The translations under genes and the position numbers were made by a program. The notes beneath the pieces were generated by a model. The model worked only from the letters and a program-made list of their open reading frames with translations. It was not told where the DNA came from and made no database searches. DNA of 64,000 bases from Caulobacter endophyticus (GTDB taxonomy: Bacteria > Pseudomonadota > Alphaproteobacteria > Caulobacterales > Caulobacteraceae), in contig NZ_QDKQ01000077.1 of the NCBI RefSeq assembly GCF_003116815.1, positions 186,001-250,000 on the forward strand, read 5' to 3'. This document shows, piece by piece, positions 55,501 through 63,381 of the stretch. The number at the start of each line of letters is the position of its first letter. Within the stretch, counting starts at the first letter, position 1.

Positions 55501-57712
55501 CGGTGGCGGTCTGCGCCATCATGTCGGCCAGCGCCGAGTCCGGGGCCGCGCCGGCCAGGGATTGCGCGAGCTCGCCCGGTTCGGGCGCTGGCGTCTCAGC
55601 AGTGGAGGCGACGAACTCGCCGATAGAGCCCGTCAGGCTGTCGGCCGCCTCGCCCACGCCGTCGGCGAAACTCTGGATGCTGCCGGCGATCGCTTCGTCC
55701 AGGCCGGCCTGCGCCGCCGCCGCGCCCTGGGCCAGGCCCGCTGCCTGCTGGGTTTCAGCGGCGTCCACGCCGGCCAGCGCCTGGGCGGTGCTGGCTTCGA
55801 GCGAGCCGGTCATCTGTTCGGCTGACTTGGCGGCCTGCGCCTTGGCGCCCGTCTGCTGGGCCGTTGCGCCGTCCTGGATCTGCTGGAGCTGGTCGGAAAA
55901 GCCCTTGCGGGCCTCGGTCGTGATCTCGTCGACCTTGCCCAGGATCTCGCCGCGGCTCTCGGGGATCTTCCTGGCTTCGTCCTGGGCGGTGGTCCTGAAG
56001 CTCTTGCCGTATTCCTCGGCGACCTTGATCCCGGCCTCGGCGTCGGCCTCCAGCCGGTCGTCGTGCACGGGTCCGTCCAGCACCGTGGACTCGCCATTGC
56101 GCCGCGCCAAGAGCTTGCCGGACCGCACCTGTGCAGCGGTCGCAGCGTTCTGGGCGGCGGTCGCGCCCACGGCCTCCATCGGCTTGACGGCGTTGCGATA
56201 GGCCAGGACGATCCGGGCCTTCTCGGTCAGCGACCGCTTGCCCAGGCCGCCAGCGGCCTTGTCGTGCGCCCGCTTGGCCCGGCGCTTGGCGCTGGTGGAG
56301 CCCTCGTCGGCGCCGCTGTCGGTCTTGGCCTTGCCCTGGCTGATAGTCCCGCGCACCGCGCTGCGCTGGCTGCGGATCTTCTTGCGAGCGCCCTGGCCGC
56401 CGGCCTTCAGGGCGGCGCCTTGCGAGGCGGCGCTCGCGCGGATGCCCTCGGCCGCGCTGTTGAAAGCCGCCACAGCCCGCCCGGGCGCCGCCATCGCGCT
56501 GGTCAGCAGCGCCTGCACCTTCTGGACCGTGCGAGCCACGAAGGCGTCGGCCAGGCTCTGGGCGGCGTTGTGCTTCATGGCGCTTTCGGGACTGGGCGGA
56601 CCGTCGGCATCGTCCTGCTGGAAGTTTGCGCGGAGCCCCTGGACGGCCTCCAGCTGGACGCGACTGGCGCTCAGCCGGCCCAGCGCAGCCTGCATCGCCG
56701 CGGCCGCACCGGTCGCGCCACCGGGCGCCGCGCCGGCCTGATCCGGCTCGCCCGCATCGACGGCGGGGGACGCCGGCGTGGGCGTTGCGCCGCCGCCGAT
56801 GGCCTGGACAGCCGCCTGCATCGACGAGGTCGAGGCCGAGAGCGCCCGCTCGTGAACAGGCGGTACGCTGTCGGGCGGCTCGGATTGGCGGGTGACGGGG
56901 GCGCTCGCGCCCCGGGCGGCGAGCGGCGGGGTCTGGCCGCCGGCCTCGCTATCGGCCTTGTGCTGGGCGGGAGGAGCGGCGGCGCCGAGCGCGCTGTCCA
57001 GCCTGGCGGCCTCGCCGGCCGGCAACCTCGCCCGCGCATGACCGAGCGCCTGGCCCTGGTCCTCGGGGCTCAGACCCCGCAGGCGCTCGCGCACCGCCGG
57101 CGTATGCACGCCCGCGCCGCCGCCCATCAGGTCGCCGACGGTCCGGGAGGCGTCCTGCACTTCCGGCGAGGCTTCCGGCATGGCGGAATCCTGATCGGCG
57201 GAAGGCGCGCCGTCCAACGCCCGGCGGGAGATCACGCCGGGGCGAGACTGCAGGGTGTGGGCCAGTTCGTGGGCCATCAGTTCGCGGCCGGGGGCGCTGT
57301 CGGGGCGATTGCGGCCTTCGCCGAAATAGATGTCGTGGCCCAGGGTGAAGGCCTGGGCGCCGGCGGTGCGGGCGGCCTTGGCGGCGGCCGCGCCGTCATG
57401 GATCCGCACCTGGCGGAAGTCGTGGCCGAAGCGTTGGGAGAAGAAGTCCCGATGGTTCTCCGCCAGCGGGCGGCCGGCGCCGCGTGCAGCGGCGATCTGC
57501 CCATCCAGGGCCCTGGGCGCCGCCGCTGCGCCGCCGTCGCCGAAGCTGGCGCGTCCGGAAGGCGGCGTTGCGCCGCCCAGCGCCTGGTCGGCGACGCGGT
57601 CGGCATGCATCTCGGCGGCGTCGCCGACGCGGCCGATCTTCAGGGCCGAGCGCTGGGCCTGGGGCCTGGCGGCGGGCGCCTTGGGGGCGGGACTGGGGGC
57701 GGCGCGGCTCAT
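52538..57712 (-). CDS. DUF4157 (eCIS core-domain) giant protein, putative effector
   Basis: The 1724-residue product begins with the DUF4157 domain: FFSQRFGHDFRQVRIHDGAA at about 89-108 and the zinc-protease-like ELMAHELAHTLQS at 144-156. About residues 290-880 are Ala/Gln/Lys-rich helices likely to form coiled coils. About 880-1020 is strongly hydrophobic and Gly-rich (VVTIVVILAVIAITVATAGA; then repeated GAxxGAxxG), resembling the membrane-insertion part of polymorphic toxins. About 1080-1200 holds four copies of a 28-residue linker (PKEPIGFKIGDKANAPAVDP). A long Pro/Ala/Lys linker follows, then a compact domain at about 1465-1724 (TPADEQADWERWVKEQSVLD ... GGVDAITVKMEGGKAKIFLN ...). This modular plan suggests an eCIS-loaded effector. 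No immunity gene is evident next to it. Confidence 0.85.
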   Translation of the reverse strand: MSRAAPSPAPKAPAARPQAQRSALKIGRVGDAAEMHADRVADQALGGATPPSGRASFGDGGAAAAPRALDGQIAAARGAGRPLAENHRDFFSQRFGHDFRQVRIHDGAAAAKAARTAGAQAFTLGHDIYFGEGRNRPDSAPGRELMAHELAHTLQSRPGVISRRALDGAPSADQDSAMPEASPEVQDASRTVGDLMGGGAGVHTPAVRERLRGLSPEDQGQALGHARARLPAGEAARLDSALGAAAPPAQHKADSEAGGQTPPLAARGASAPVTRQSEPPDSVPPVHERALSASTSSMQAAVQAIGGGATPTPASPAVDAGEPDQAGAAPGGATGAAAAMQAALGRLSASRVQLEAVQGLRANFQQDDADGPPSPESAMKHNAAQSLADAFVARTVQKVQALLTSAMAAPGRAVAAFNSAAEGIRASAASQGAALKAGGQGARKKIRSQRSAVRGTISQGKAKTDSGADEGSTSAKRRAKRAHDKAAGGLGKRSLTEKARIVLAYRNAVKPMEAVGATAAQNAATAAQVRSGKLLARRNGESTVLDGPVHDDRLEADAEAGIKVAEEYGKSFRTTAQDEARKIPESRGEILGKVDEITTEARKGFSDQLQQIQDGATAQQTGAKAQAAKSAEQMTGSLEASTAQALAGVDAAETQQAAGLAQGAAAAQAGLDEAIAGSIQSFADGVGEAADSLTGSIGEFVASTAETPAPEPGELAQSLAGAAPDSALADMMAQTATVAPQLAASAAEAQKGSAESAANGTAAALQGFEAQAKGFAAGAVGIGRSAKTGFEKMQASIKASADEAGKTAEDGFDSAVTNANAAYQQFGDQVEDNFRQGRTQLLDGLWSKESQGKLDHDMQDHGAKAAAEVKPRWKKALKWVVTIVVILAVIAITVATAGALGPVGVILLGAALGAAAGAVQTIAENLIDGKKWSDGVVKAMIVGAIGGAAGGAGGVLLKGVGSVALKITLDAGINIVGGVVGEVVGSLATGQQVSWTGALMGALIGAGIGAGLGIAGALKGKIRIGGAGAADAGVAPIKPPAITPPPSPSTGLRGALEKAKILAPRPGAVSPPAVRPPEAPAIADPPAPVKPKEPIGFKIGDKANAPAVDPMAAPAPPKPKEPIGFKIGDKANAPAVDPMAAPAPPKPKEPIGFKIGDKANAPAVDPMAAPAPPKPKEPIGFKIGDKANAPAVDPMAAPAPQPRRRIGFGGGEIIPEPVSGAAPSPRRQIGFGRGEVIPEPVPASPTPSAPSAASMVEPPRMTQVGGGAKAMVIEPSAPRMGSADPIRAGGRSSVEPRASATSSDGPTRPPGGASVEAAPVKPRVVEPSLAKPAEPSAKPASASEPVKPKPKAPEPAAPSASPEPVPAPKPKRRIIVSRDTFAKPAVEPPTPATAKPTPAKAAKPAGPAKTIEPAKPVAEAAPAPEPAHAPAPARAAEPVSAAEPVRAPEPSTAPTAEKPTGKRTPADEQADWERWVKEQSVLDVDGTPGLRKPQEKLVAARVEGGGSSGKGTYWEEGSARFKGASKNDKFVVMPESQAKALKFRPAGTAYDPTIQPTKRGGVQVESSGAGSGSQHNVTARAKVQAGGGSFDKTIGASRTEAHGYKELLKNGELGITRPGNASTGGVDAITVKMEGGKAKIFLNDFTGPATSKSAKATHADWIKEVESALADPKFGFGDPTRTEEIKKAMRAALDNDDIFVRTTRVEYGAKGVVTTIETPKKIPR
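54124..54459 (-). repeat. four tandem 84-bp repeats in DUF4157 gene
   Basis: The same 84-base unit occurs four times, with the marker TGTC(A/G)CCGAT at 54157, 54241, 54325 and 54409. It encodes the 28-residue linker containing KEPIGFKIGDKANAPAVDP. The units differ by only a few bases, so copy number may vary between strains. Confidence 0.93.
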
Positions 57713-58029
57713 CGGGCGCCTCCCCGCCGGCCGGGCGCTGCGGCGGTTATCCTGCTGACGACGGCGCGCGCGGCGGCCTGGCCGATCTCGCGCGGCGAAG
57801 CGTCGGCCGCCAGCCCCCGGGCGTCGATGTCGACGTGGCGGATCACGTGGCTGCGGCTTTGCTGCGGCAGAGTCCCGAAGGGGCCGCGCGGATCGGCCAG
57901 CAGGCGGGCGAGCTCACGGCGGATCGCCTGTCCGATCGCGGCCGGATCGGCCTCGAAGCCGTCGATCGCCAGCTCGCCGATCTCCAGCCTGTAGTCGGCG
58001 GGGCGGCCAACGGTGTCGGGCCCGCTCAT
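57709..58029 (-). CDS. small eCIS-associated protein, unknown
   Basis: The 106-residue product begins at ATG 58029, overlapping the AAA ATPase stop, and its own end overlaps the DUF4157 start. It reads as two alpha/beta units: YRLEIGELAIDGFEADPAAI then GQAIRRELARLLAD, and HVIRHVDIDARGLAADASPR then EIGQAAARAVVSRI. The second resembles the short N-terminal unit of eCIS tape-measure-type proteins, but the length is far too small for a tape measure. Placed between the ATPase and the DUF4157 protein and coupled to both, it may be a chaperone or adaptor for loading (inference). Confidence 0.7.
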   Translation of the reverse strand: MSGPDTVGRPADYRLEIGELAIDGFEADPAAIGQAIRRELARLLADPRGPFGTLPQQSRSHVIRHVDIDARGLAADASPREIGQAAARAVVSRITAAAPGRRGGAR

Positions 58030-59924
58030 GTCGAGGTCCATCCGACCAGTTCGGCGCCGGTCATGGTCCGGCCGATCTTGGCGTATTCGGCGCGCGCGGC
58101 GCGGCGCACGTGGTCCATGGTGACGGGGCTGCCCGCGTCGGCGGCGATGAAGGCCGCGCCCAGGGCGATGTTGCGGATGTTGCCGCCGGGCACGTTGAGG
58201 CGGGCGAGCTGGTCGATCTCCAGCCCCTGTGTCGGCGCCGCCGGCGGAAAGGCCTTCCGCCAGATCTCCGCGCGCTCGGCTAGGTCCGGGAAGGGGAACT
58301 GGACGATGAAGCGCAGCCGGCGCTTGAACGCTGGATCGATCGCCTGGGGCAGGTTGGTGGTGAGGATGGCCAGGCCGCGATAGCACTCCATCCGCTGCAG
58401 CAAATAGCTGACCTCTAGGTTGGCGTAGCGGTCGTGACTGTCCTTGACCTCGCCGCGCTTGCCGAACAGCGCGTCGGCCTCGTCGAACAGCAGGACCGCG
58501 CCGGCGGCCTCGGCGGCGTCGAACACCCGGCGCAGGTTCTTCTCGGTCTCGCCGATGTACTTGTTGACCACCTGGCTGAGATCGATGCGGAAGAGATCCA
58601 GCTCCAGCTCGCGCGACATGATCTCGGCCGCCAGGGTCTTGCCCGTGCCGCTGGCGCCGGCGAACAGCGCGCTGACCCCAAGGCCCCGGCCGCTTTTCCC
58701 CGCGAAACCCCAGTGGTCGTATATCCGGCTGCGCTGGCGGACGTTCGCGACGATCTCGCGCAGGATGTCGGCCTCGGCCCTGGGCAGCACCAGGTCTTCC
58801 CACTCCGCGGCGGGTTCGATCCGCTGCGCTAGGTCGTCGAGCCGGCCGCGCGACTGGTCGCGGCAGGCGTCCCAGAGCGGTTGCGTCTCCGCCAGAGCGC
58901 TGGCCGTGACGATGGCCGCGGGGCCGAGGTCGAAATGCGAGACGACGCGCTCGATCTCGGTCTCGCGCCGTGCGGCCGTCTCGCCCAGGGCCTTGCGCCA
59001 CAGGACGATCTGCTCGCCGCGGTCGGGCTTGGCGATATCGAACCGAGGCAGGGGCTTGCCCTCGGCGCGCAGCGGTTCGCGGCTGGCCACCAGGGTCACG
59101 GCGCGCGAGGCGGCGGCGAAGGCGGCGGCTGCGCGCAGGGTCTCAGGCGGATCGGCATCGGAAATTTCGACCAGCAGAGCGCTGTCGGACAGCGCCGCCT
59201 CCCGCGACCAGAGCCTCTCGAAGCCCGTACGTTCGGATGCGCCGGCGGGTAGGTCGGCGGCGCGGATAAGGTTCAGCCCCAGGCCGTGGGCGGCGCAGGC
59301 CGAGGCGGCGACCGCCAACCCGCCTGCGTCAGGATCGCCGATCAGCTGCACGGCGGGCCAAGGCTCCTGTCGGGCGTCGGCCGAGGCCCATAGCGCCGCA
59401 ATGCGCTTGGCCAGACGGGCGTGGGCTTCGGTGAGCTGGTCCGGCGAGGGCGCGGCGCGCACCAGCCCCTGCAGGCGCTCGTCCAGATGCGAGACGCCGG
59501 CCACGAAGTGCAGGATCCGCTCGTCGATGCGGATCGACGCGGTCGTCACGGGCTGGCCCGTGGCGAAATCGATCAGCCGCCAGTAGCGCAGCGGCCCCGT
59601 CGGCGTGATGGCGCTCCAGTGCGCGCCCGGCAGCGTGGCGAGGGCGAAGCCGAAGCTCGGCGGCCCCCCCGCCACGCGAACCGCTTCGGCGAAGCCGGCG
59701 TCCAGTTCGACCCCGGCGCACAGCAACAGCAGGTCGCGCTCGAACGGGCTCAGAGAGAAGCGGTCTGCGATCAGGTCGATCCCGGAGGCGGCCGGCGTTC
59801 TGGCGCTGTCGCCCGCCTTCCGCGTGGCCGGCTTGCGGGCGATAAGGTCGCGCAGTTCGTCCAGGGCAGCGGCGAGCGCGCCCTGCGGGCCATCCAGCTG
59901 GCCGACGAGCCAGGGCGCGCTCAT
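58026..59924 (-). CDS. AAA+ ATPase of the eCIS (Afp15-like)
   Basis: The 632-residue product has a family-specific N-terminal half (SLSPFERDLLLLCAGVELDA; FDIAKPDRGEQIVLWRKALG) and a C-terminal AAA+ module with Walker A GASGTGKT at about 423-430, VVNKYIGETEKNLRRVFDAA, Walker B VLLFDEADALFGKRGEVKDS near 470 and the arginine-finger region ILTTNLPQAIDPAFKRRLRF. This double arrangement matches the Afp15/Pvc15 ATPase found in nearly every eCIS, where it is needed for loading of cargo or assembly rather than sheath recycling. It overlaps the DUF4255 gene in front and the small protein behind. Confidence 0.93.
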   Translation of the reverse strand: MSAPWLVGQLDGPQGALAAALDELRDLIARKPATRKAGDSARTPAASGIDLIADRFSLSPFERDLLLLCAGVELDAGFAEAVRVAGGPPSFGFALATLPGAHWSAITPTGPLRYWRLIDFATGQPVTTASIRIDERILHFVAGVSHLDERLQGLVRAAPSPDQLTEAHARLAKRIAALWASADARQEPWPAVQLIGDPDAGGLAVAASACAAHGLGLNLIRAADLPAGASERTGFERLWSREAALSDSALLVEISDADPPETLRAAAAFAAASRAVTLVASREPLRAEGKPLPRFDIAKPDRGEQIVLWRKALGETAARRETEIERVVSHFDLGPAAIVTASALAETQPLWDACRDQSRGRLDDLAQRIEPAAEWEDLVLPRAEADILREIVANVRQRSRIYDHWGFAGKSGRGLGVSALFAGASGTGKTLAAEIMSRELELDLFRIDLSQVVNKYIGETEKNLRRVFDAAEAAGAVLLFDEADALFGKRGEVKDSHDRYANLEVSYLLQRMECYRGLAILTTNLPQAIDPAFKRRLRFIVQFPFPDLAERAEIWRKAFPPAAPTQGLEIDQLARLNVPGGNIRNIALGAAFIAADAGSPVTMDHVRRAARAEYAKIGRTMTGAELVGWTST

Positions 59925-61156
59925 GGAATCTTGGCCTTTGGCGCGACCGGCGCCTGGCTGGCGTCGAGGTCCACGGCGCTGGCGGCGCCGTCTACGCGCA
60001 CGCGCACCACGTATGTTCCCGCCTTTACGCCCTCGATCGGAATGCTGAGCTCGGCCAGCGGCGTTGTCCGCGCCGGAGCGGCGAATGAATAGGCTACGGC
60101 GGCGCCGGACAGCAGTTCCAGCGTTGCGGCCTGGCGCGGGGCGACGGCCGGATCGAGCTTGACCTTGATCACCGCCGAACGCAGCGCCGAGCCGGATCCC
60201 TGGGCGCCGGTGACCGACACGTTGTGCTTGGAGGCGGTCTTGGTCACGACCGGCTGCAGGACGAAGGTCGCGGGATTGGAGGCGTAGGCCATCCTGCCGC
60301 CGGGCTGGCCAAGATCCACGCCCAGCCGCACCAGGGCCGTGTGTGGTCCGGCGGTCAGGCCCGCGGGCAGGGAAAGGGTGACTTCCGAACCGCCGATCGA
60401 GCCCGCGGCGACCTTGGCGCCGTCGATCTCCACCTGGGTGGGCGATCCGTCCAAATCCCGGCCCTGCAGGACGATGGCCGCGCTCGGCACGATCGGTCCG
60501 CCGGCGGCGGCCTGCACCCGGACGATCTGGGGTTGGCGGATGAGCGAGGCGGCTAGCCCGACCCGCTGCACCGGCAGGGCGGCGACTGTCTTCACCGGCC
60601 GCTCAAGCATTACGGTCGAGGCCTTGAAGGTGGTCGACAGCACGTAGTGGGTCTGGAGGAAGACCGACCACAGCCGCGACAGTTCGTCGAAGCTGAGGTT
60701 GGTCGGGCTGAAGCGGACCAGATCGGTCTGCTCGGCCAGGTCGCTGCCGGCGATGAAACTGTTGGCCGGGTCGGCGACGACGGCCTGGATCTGTCCGCGT
60801 GTCAGCTGGGGTTGGCTGTTGAGGAAGGCGATGGCGCTGCCCAGCAGCCGCTGCGGCTCCAGCTTCAGGTCGTCGCCGTAGCAGCTCAGCAGATAGTGCA
60901 ACTCGACGGGCGCCAGCGGCCGCCGCACCGCCTGGCCGTCGCCACGCTGGCTGGGCAGGTCGTCATTGGCGCGGAATGCCTTGTGGGTCAGCTGGTAGAG
61001 AAAGAGGTTCACGCCTGTGGTGGGGAGGTTGGCGCTGTTGTCCTCGCCGGGCCGGACCGTGGTGACCGTCGCGCCGGGCACGTCGGCCTGCATCGCCGCC
61101 TGCAGCACGTGCCGCAGCGTCGAGGTGACCGTGGCCAGGGCGCGGAAGTCGCTCAT
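59921..61156 (-). CDS. DUF4255 protein (Pvc16/Afp16-like tube terminator)
   Basis: The 411-residue product begins MSDFRALATVTSTLRHVLQA. Residues 1-185 are the DUF4255/Pvc16 N-terminal domain: VNLFLYQLTHKAFRANDDLP, PVELHYLLSCYGDDLKLEPQ, RLLGSAIAFLN, LSFDELSRLWSVFLQTHYVL. The remainder carries IPT/TIG or Ig-like modules (PSAAIVLQGRDLDGSPTQVE; KAGTYVVRVRVDGAASAV). In Afp the homologue caps the end of the tube and sheath and fixes length. It follows the Pro-rich linker gene after seven bases and overlaps the ATPase gene. Confidence 0.88.
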   Translation of the reverse strand: MSDFRALATVTSTLRHVLQAAMQADVPGATVTTVRPGEDNSANLPTTGVNLFLYQLTHKAFRANDDLPSQRGDGQAVRRPLAPVELHYLLSCYGDDLKLEPQRLLGSAIAFLNSQPQLTRGQIQAVVADPANSFIAGSDLAEQTDLVRFSPTNLSFDELSRLWSVFLQTHYVLSTTFKASTVMLERPVKTVAALPVQRVGLAASLIRQPQIVRVQAAAGGPIVPSAAIVLQGRDLDGSPTQVEIDGAKVAAGSIGGSEVTLSLPAGLTAGPHTALVRLGVDLGQPGGRMAYASNPATFVLQPVVTKTASKHNVSVTGAQGSGSALRSAVIKVKLDPAVAPRQAATLELLSGAAVAYSFAAPARTTPLAELSIPIEGVKAGTYVVRVRVDGAASAVDLDASQAPVAPKAKIP

Positions 61157-61163
61157 CGCCCGC

Positions 61164-62108
61164 TCAGCCTCCCGCTCGCTTGGCGAGATAGTCGTCCAGC
61201 GACATCACCGGGCCGCGCGGCGCCGGAGCCGGCGGCGGGGCGGCGGCGCGGATCTCCACCCGGCCGATGGTGATCTGCACCTGGGGCGCGGCCGGTGGCG
61301 CGACGGGCGGCGAGGCCTGGTTTTCGCGAGCCACGCGGGGGAGAGCGGCCGGCCGTTCGAAAGGCGCTTCGGGGTAATGGGGCGCTGGGCGCTCCGCCGA
61401 CTGTTCCAGGGGCGTCGGCGACCGGTCAGTTGTGGCCGCGACTGGTGGAGTCTCTTCGGCTTCTGGCGGAGCGATCTTGGCCTTGGCTTCGGTCGAGGCG
61501 TTGGAGCGCGTGTCCGCTGCCGATTGCGCGAAGGTCTGTGCTGGTTCGTCGCGGGTCTCGACGATGGTACGATCGGGGGCCGTGCGTTCAGATGCGGTAG
61601 CGGTGGAGACCGGCTCTGCGGCGGCCTCGCTTTGGGCGGGCGCTTCTCCGGGCGCCGGTGGCTGGGCGAAGACTTTGGCGGGCGCCGAGGTCAATGTCAT
61701 CGCCACGGGCGGCGGGGTCTTGAGCGGCGTGGCGGCTTCGGCGCCGACGACGGCGATGGAGGTGACCTGAGTAGGGGAGCGGGGCGGCGTCGGGACCGGG
61801 GCCGGTTTGCGCTCGGCGCTTACCCGAGGGACGGCTTCCGGCTCGGGGGCGGCCTCGATCGGGCGATCGGGCACAGCGTCGGGGATGATCCTGCCAGTTG
61901 GGCGCCGGCGATGCGGCGAGGTCCGTTCGATCTCTGCGTGCTCCTCGACGAAGCCGAGGAGAGAGGCCCCCACATCCTCCATCGCAGAGACCGAACGTCG
62001 CTGGGGACGAAGCGGTGGAGCCGGCCCGATGTCGCCAGGCGCGCCGAGGGCGTCGCCTCGGCTGCGGGCGGCCAGATAACCCAGCACGGTGTTCCCCTGA
62101 CCGCTCAT
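61164..62108 (-). CDS. Pro/Ala-rich eCIS protein with conserved-looking C-terminal motif
   Basis: The 314-residue product (ATG 62108, overlapping the previous stop) is almost wholly low-complexity: Pro, Ala, Thr, Glu and Arg with no predicted fold. Only its ends look ordered: an N-terminal GNTVLGYLAARSRGD and a C-terminal VQITIGRVEIRAAAPPPAPA, then MSLDDYLAKRAGG. I recall a similar IGRVEVRA...LxDYLxxR ending in many hypothetical proteins of eCIS loci, which suggests a short binding motif at the end of a flexible tether. It could link a particle component to another protein; the function is unknown. Confidence 0.72.
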   Translation of the reverse strand: MSGQGNTVLGYLAARSRGDALGAPGDIGPAPPLRPQRRSVSAMEDVGASLLGFVEEHAEIERTSPHRRRPTGRIIPDAVPDRPIEAAPEPEAVPRVSAERKPAPVPTPPRSPTQVTSIAVVGAEAATPLKTPPPVAMTLTSAPAKVFAQPPAPGEAPAQSEAAAEPVSTATASERTAPDRTIVETRDEPAQTFAQSAADTRSNASTEAKAKIAPPEAEETPPVAATTDRSPTPLEQSAERPAPHYPEAPFERPAALPRVARENQASPPVAPPAAPQVQITIGRVEIRAAAPPPAPAPRGPVMSLDDYLAKRAGG

Positions 62109-62812
62109 CCGCCGATGAGCTCCAGGTAGCGTTGTCGCCGCTGGGGCGACAGGGCGAGAATCTGGTCCTCGCTCCAGCCATAGGCGGAGGCGATGATGTG
62201 CACCTCTTCCAGCAGGCCGCGAGCGAAGCCGTCGAACCAGCGCCACAGGAACTCGACGATGTCGAACGGCGAGCGCCAATGGGCGGCGCAGGCCGGACAG
62301 TCGAGGGCGAGCGCGACGACGGCCTGCGGGTCGTGGGTCGTGACGGCCTCGCCGATCGCCGCTTCCAGCGCCTCTATTGCGGCGGGCGCCGAGGGCGTCG
62401 CGCCCTCCAGCAGGCACAGGCGCATCAGCTGGTCGGCGGACGCGGCTTCGGGCGCGGCGAGGTCGCCGGCGGTCGGCAGGCGGAAGGCGAGAGGGGCGCC
62501 TTCGAAGGATAGCTCGAAGCGTTCGGGCGGCTGCTCGGACGCGGTCACGCGGATGGCGGCCAGGGGAACGTCGAATTCGAGCGGCTCGGCGCAGGTAGGG
62601 CAATTGACCAGCGCATGGGCGGCCGGGCCGATCAGCCGCTCGTGCAGGGTCAGCAGCGCGGCGTCCCGACGCCCGACGCTGAAGGCGCGGCAGGCGTCTT
62701 CCTCCAAGGTTGGCTCGGCCAGGCGCAGCAGGATCAGGCCGCGTTCACCCGACCGGGCGGCGCGGCCGTCCTCCCATGCCTCCAGCATCGCTTGCGCCTG
62801 TGTCCGCGCCAT
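62105..62812 (-). CDS. zinc-ribbon eCIS assembly protein (gp26/51-like)
   Basis: The 235-residue product has two CPxC pairs, VNCPTCAEPLEFDV at about 69-82 and LDCPACAAHWRSPFD at about 172-186, which together would make a zinc ribbon. The C-terminal part (FDIVEFLWRWFDGFARGLLE, IASAYGWSEDQILALSPQRR, QRYLELIGG) is the helical pattern I associate with T4 gp26/gp51-like baseplate hub chaperones in tail-type clusters. It is likely an assembly factor rather than a structural part (inference). It lies 27 bases after the tube gene. Confidence 0.72.
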   Translation of the reverse strand: MARTQAQAMLEAWEDGRAARSGERGLILLRLAEPTLEEDACRAFSVGRRDAALLTLHERLIGPAAHALVNCPTCAEPLEFDVPLAAIRVTASEQPPERFELSFEGAPLAFRLPTAGDLAAPEAASADQLMRLCLLEGATPSAPAAIEALEAAIGEAVTTHDPQAVVALALDCPACAAHWRSPFDIVEFLWRWFDGFARGLLEEVHIIASAYGWSEDQILALSPQRRQRYLELIGG

Positions 62813-62839
62813 TCATCCCACTCCGAACGCGCGCTGGGC

Positions 62840-63364
62840 CTATTGCGGCTCGACGAAGCTCGGCTCTTTGGGCTCGACCACGTCGGTGTCGCGTTCCCAC
62901 CCTTCATTCTCGAGCTTGAGAGACTGGATAAGGACGGCGTTGGCGTTGGCGTCCAGGTCGGCCTGGGCTTGGAATTCGGAAACCCAGCAGCGATAGACCT
63001 TGTAGGCGATCACCAGCTGGCCGGCCTCGTTGTAGAGTTCGATGATGATGTCCTTGCGGAAGTCCGACAGGGACACTTCCTTGCCGAGGCCGGAACCGTA
63101 GTTCCAGACCTTGTTGGCCCACTGCTCGAACTCCTTGTCGTGGGTGACCCCGCGCTCCAGAGTGATGGCCTCGTACTCGGTGCGGCCCGGCGATTTGCGC
63201 GAGCTGGAAAGGTCGCCGCCCTCGCGGTGCTTGACGACCTCGGTGGTGCGCTTGAGCGCGCCCACCTTGCTGACGCCGGCGACGTACTTGTTGCCCCACT
63301 TCACGCGGAACTTGAAGTTCGCGTATGGGTCGAAGCGCTGAGCGTTAACGGTGAAGGTAGCCAT
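62840..63364 (-). CDS. eCIS inner tube protein
   Basis: The 174-residue product begins at ATG 63364 with GGGGAAG upstream. It has the tail-tube pattern of the T4 gp19/Afp1 family: RFDPYANFKFRVKWGNKYVA, SKVGALKRTTEVVKHREGGD, KSPGRTEYEAITLERGVTHD, FEQWANKVWNYGSG and the C-terminal KVYRCWVSEFQAQADLDANA then LKLENEGWERD. Its hexameric rings stack to form the inner tube loaded with cargo. It follows the sheath gene after 17 bases. Only one tube paralogue is seen in the window; Afp-like systems usually have two or three. Confidence 0.93.
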   Translation of the reverse strand: MATFTVNAQRFDPYANFKFRVKWGNKYVAGVSKVGALKRTTEVVKHREGGDLSSSRKSPGRTEYEAITLERGVTHDKEFEQWANKVWNYGSGLGKEVSLSDFRKDIIIELYNEAGQLVIAYKVYRCWVSEFQAQADLDANANAVLIQSLKLENEGWERDTDVVEPKEPSFVEPQ

Positions 63365-63381
63365 CGTTCTTCCCCTTGCCT

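Noticed and set aside
52139-55825. 1228-codon plus-strand open frame opposite the DUF4157 gene
   Set aside because: It is antisense to a gene with clear domains and ribosome-coupled neighbours; its Gly/Leu/Arg-rich sequence has no fold and reflects GC-rich codon bias in the opposite strand.
57247-57285. HELAHT motif as evidence of an active zinc protease
   Set aside because: The motif is part of the DUF4157 domain; protease activity is not established from the sequence, so it is noted only as a domain marker.
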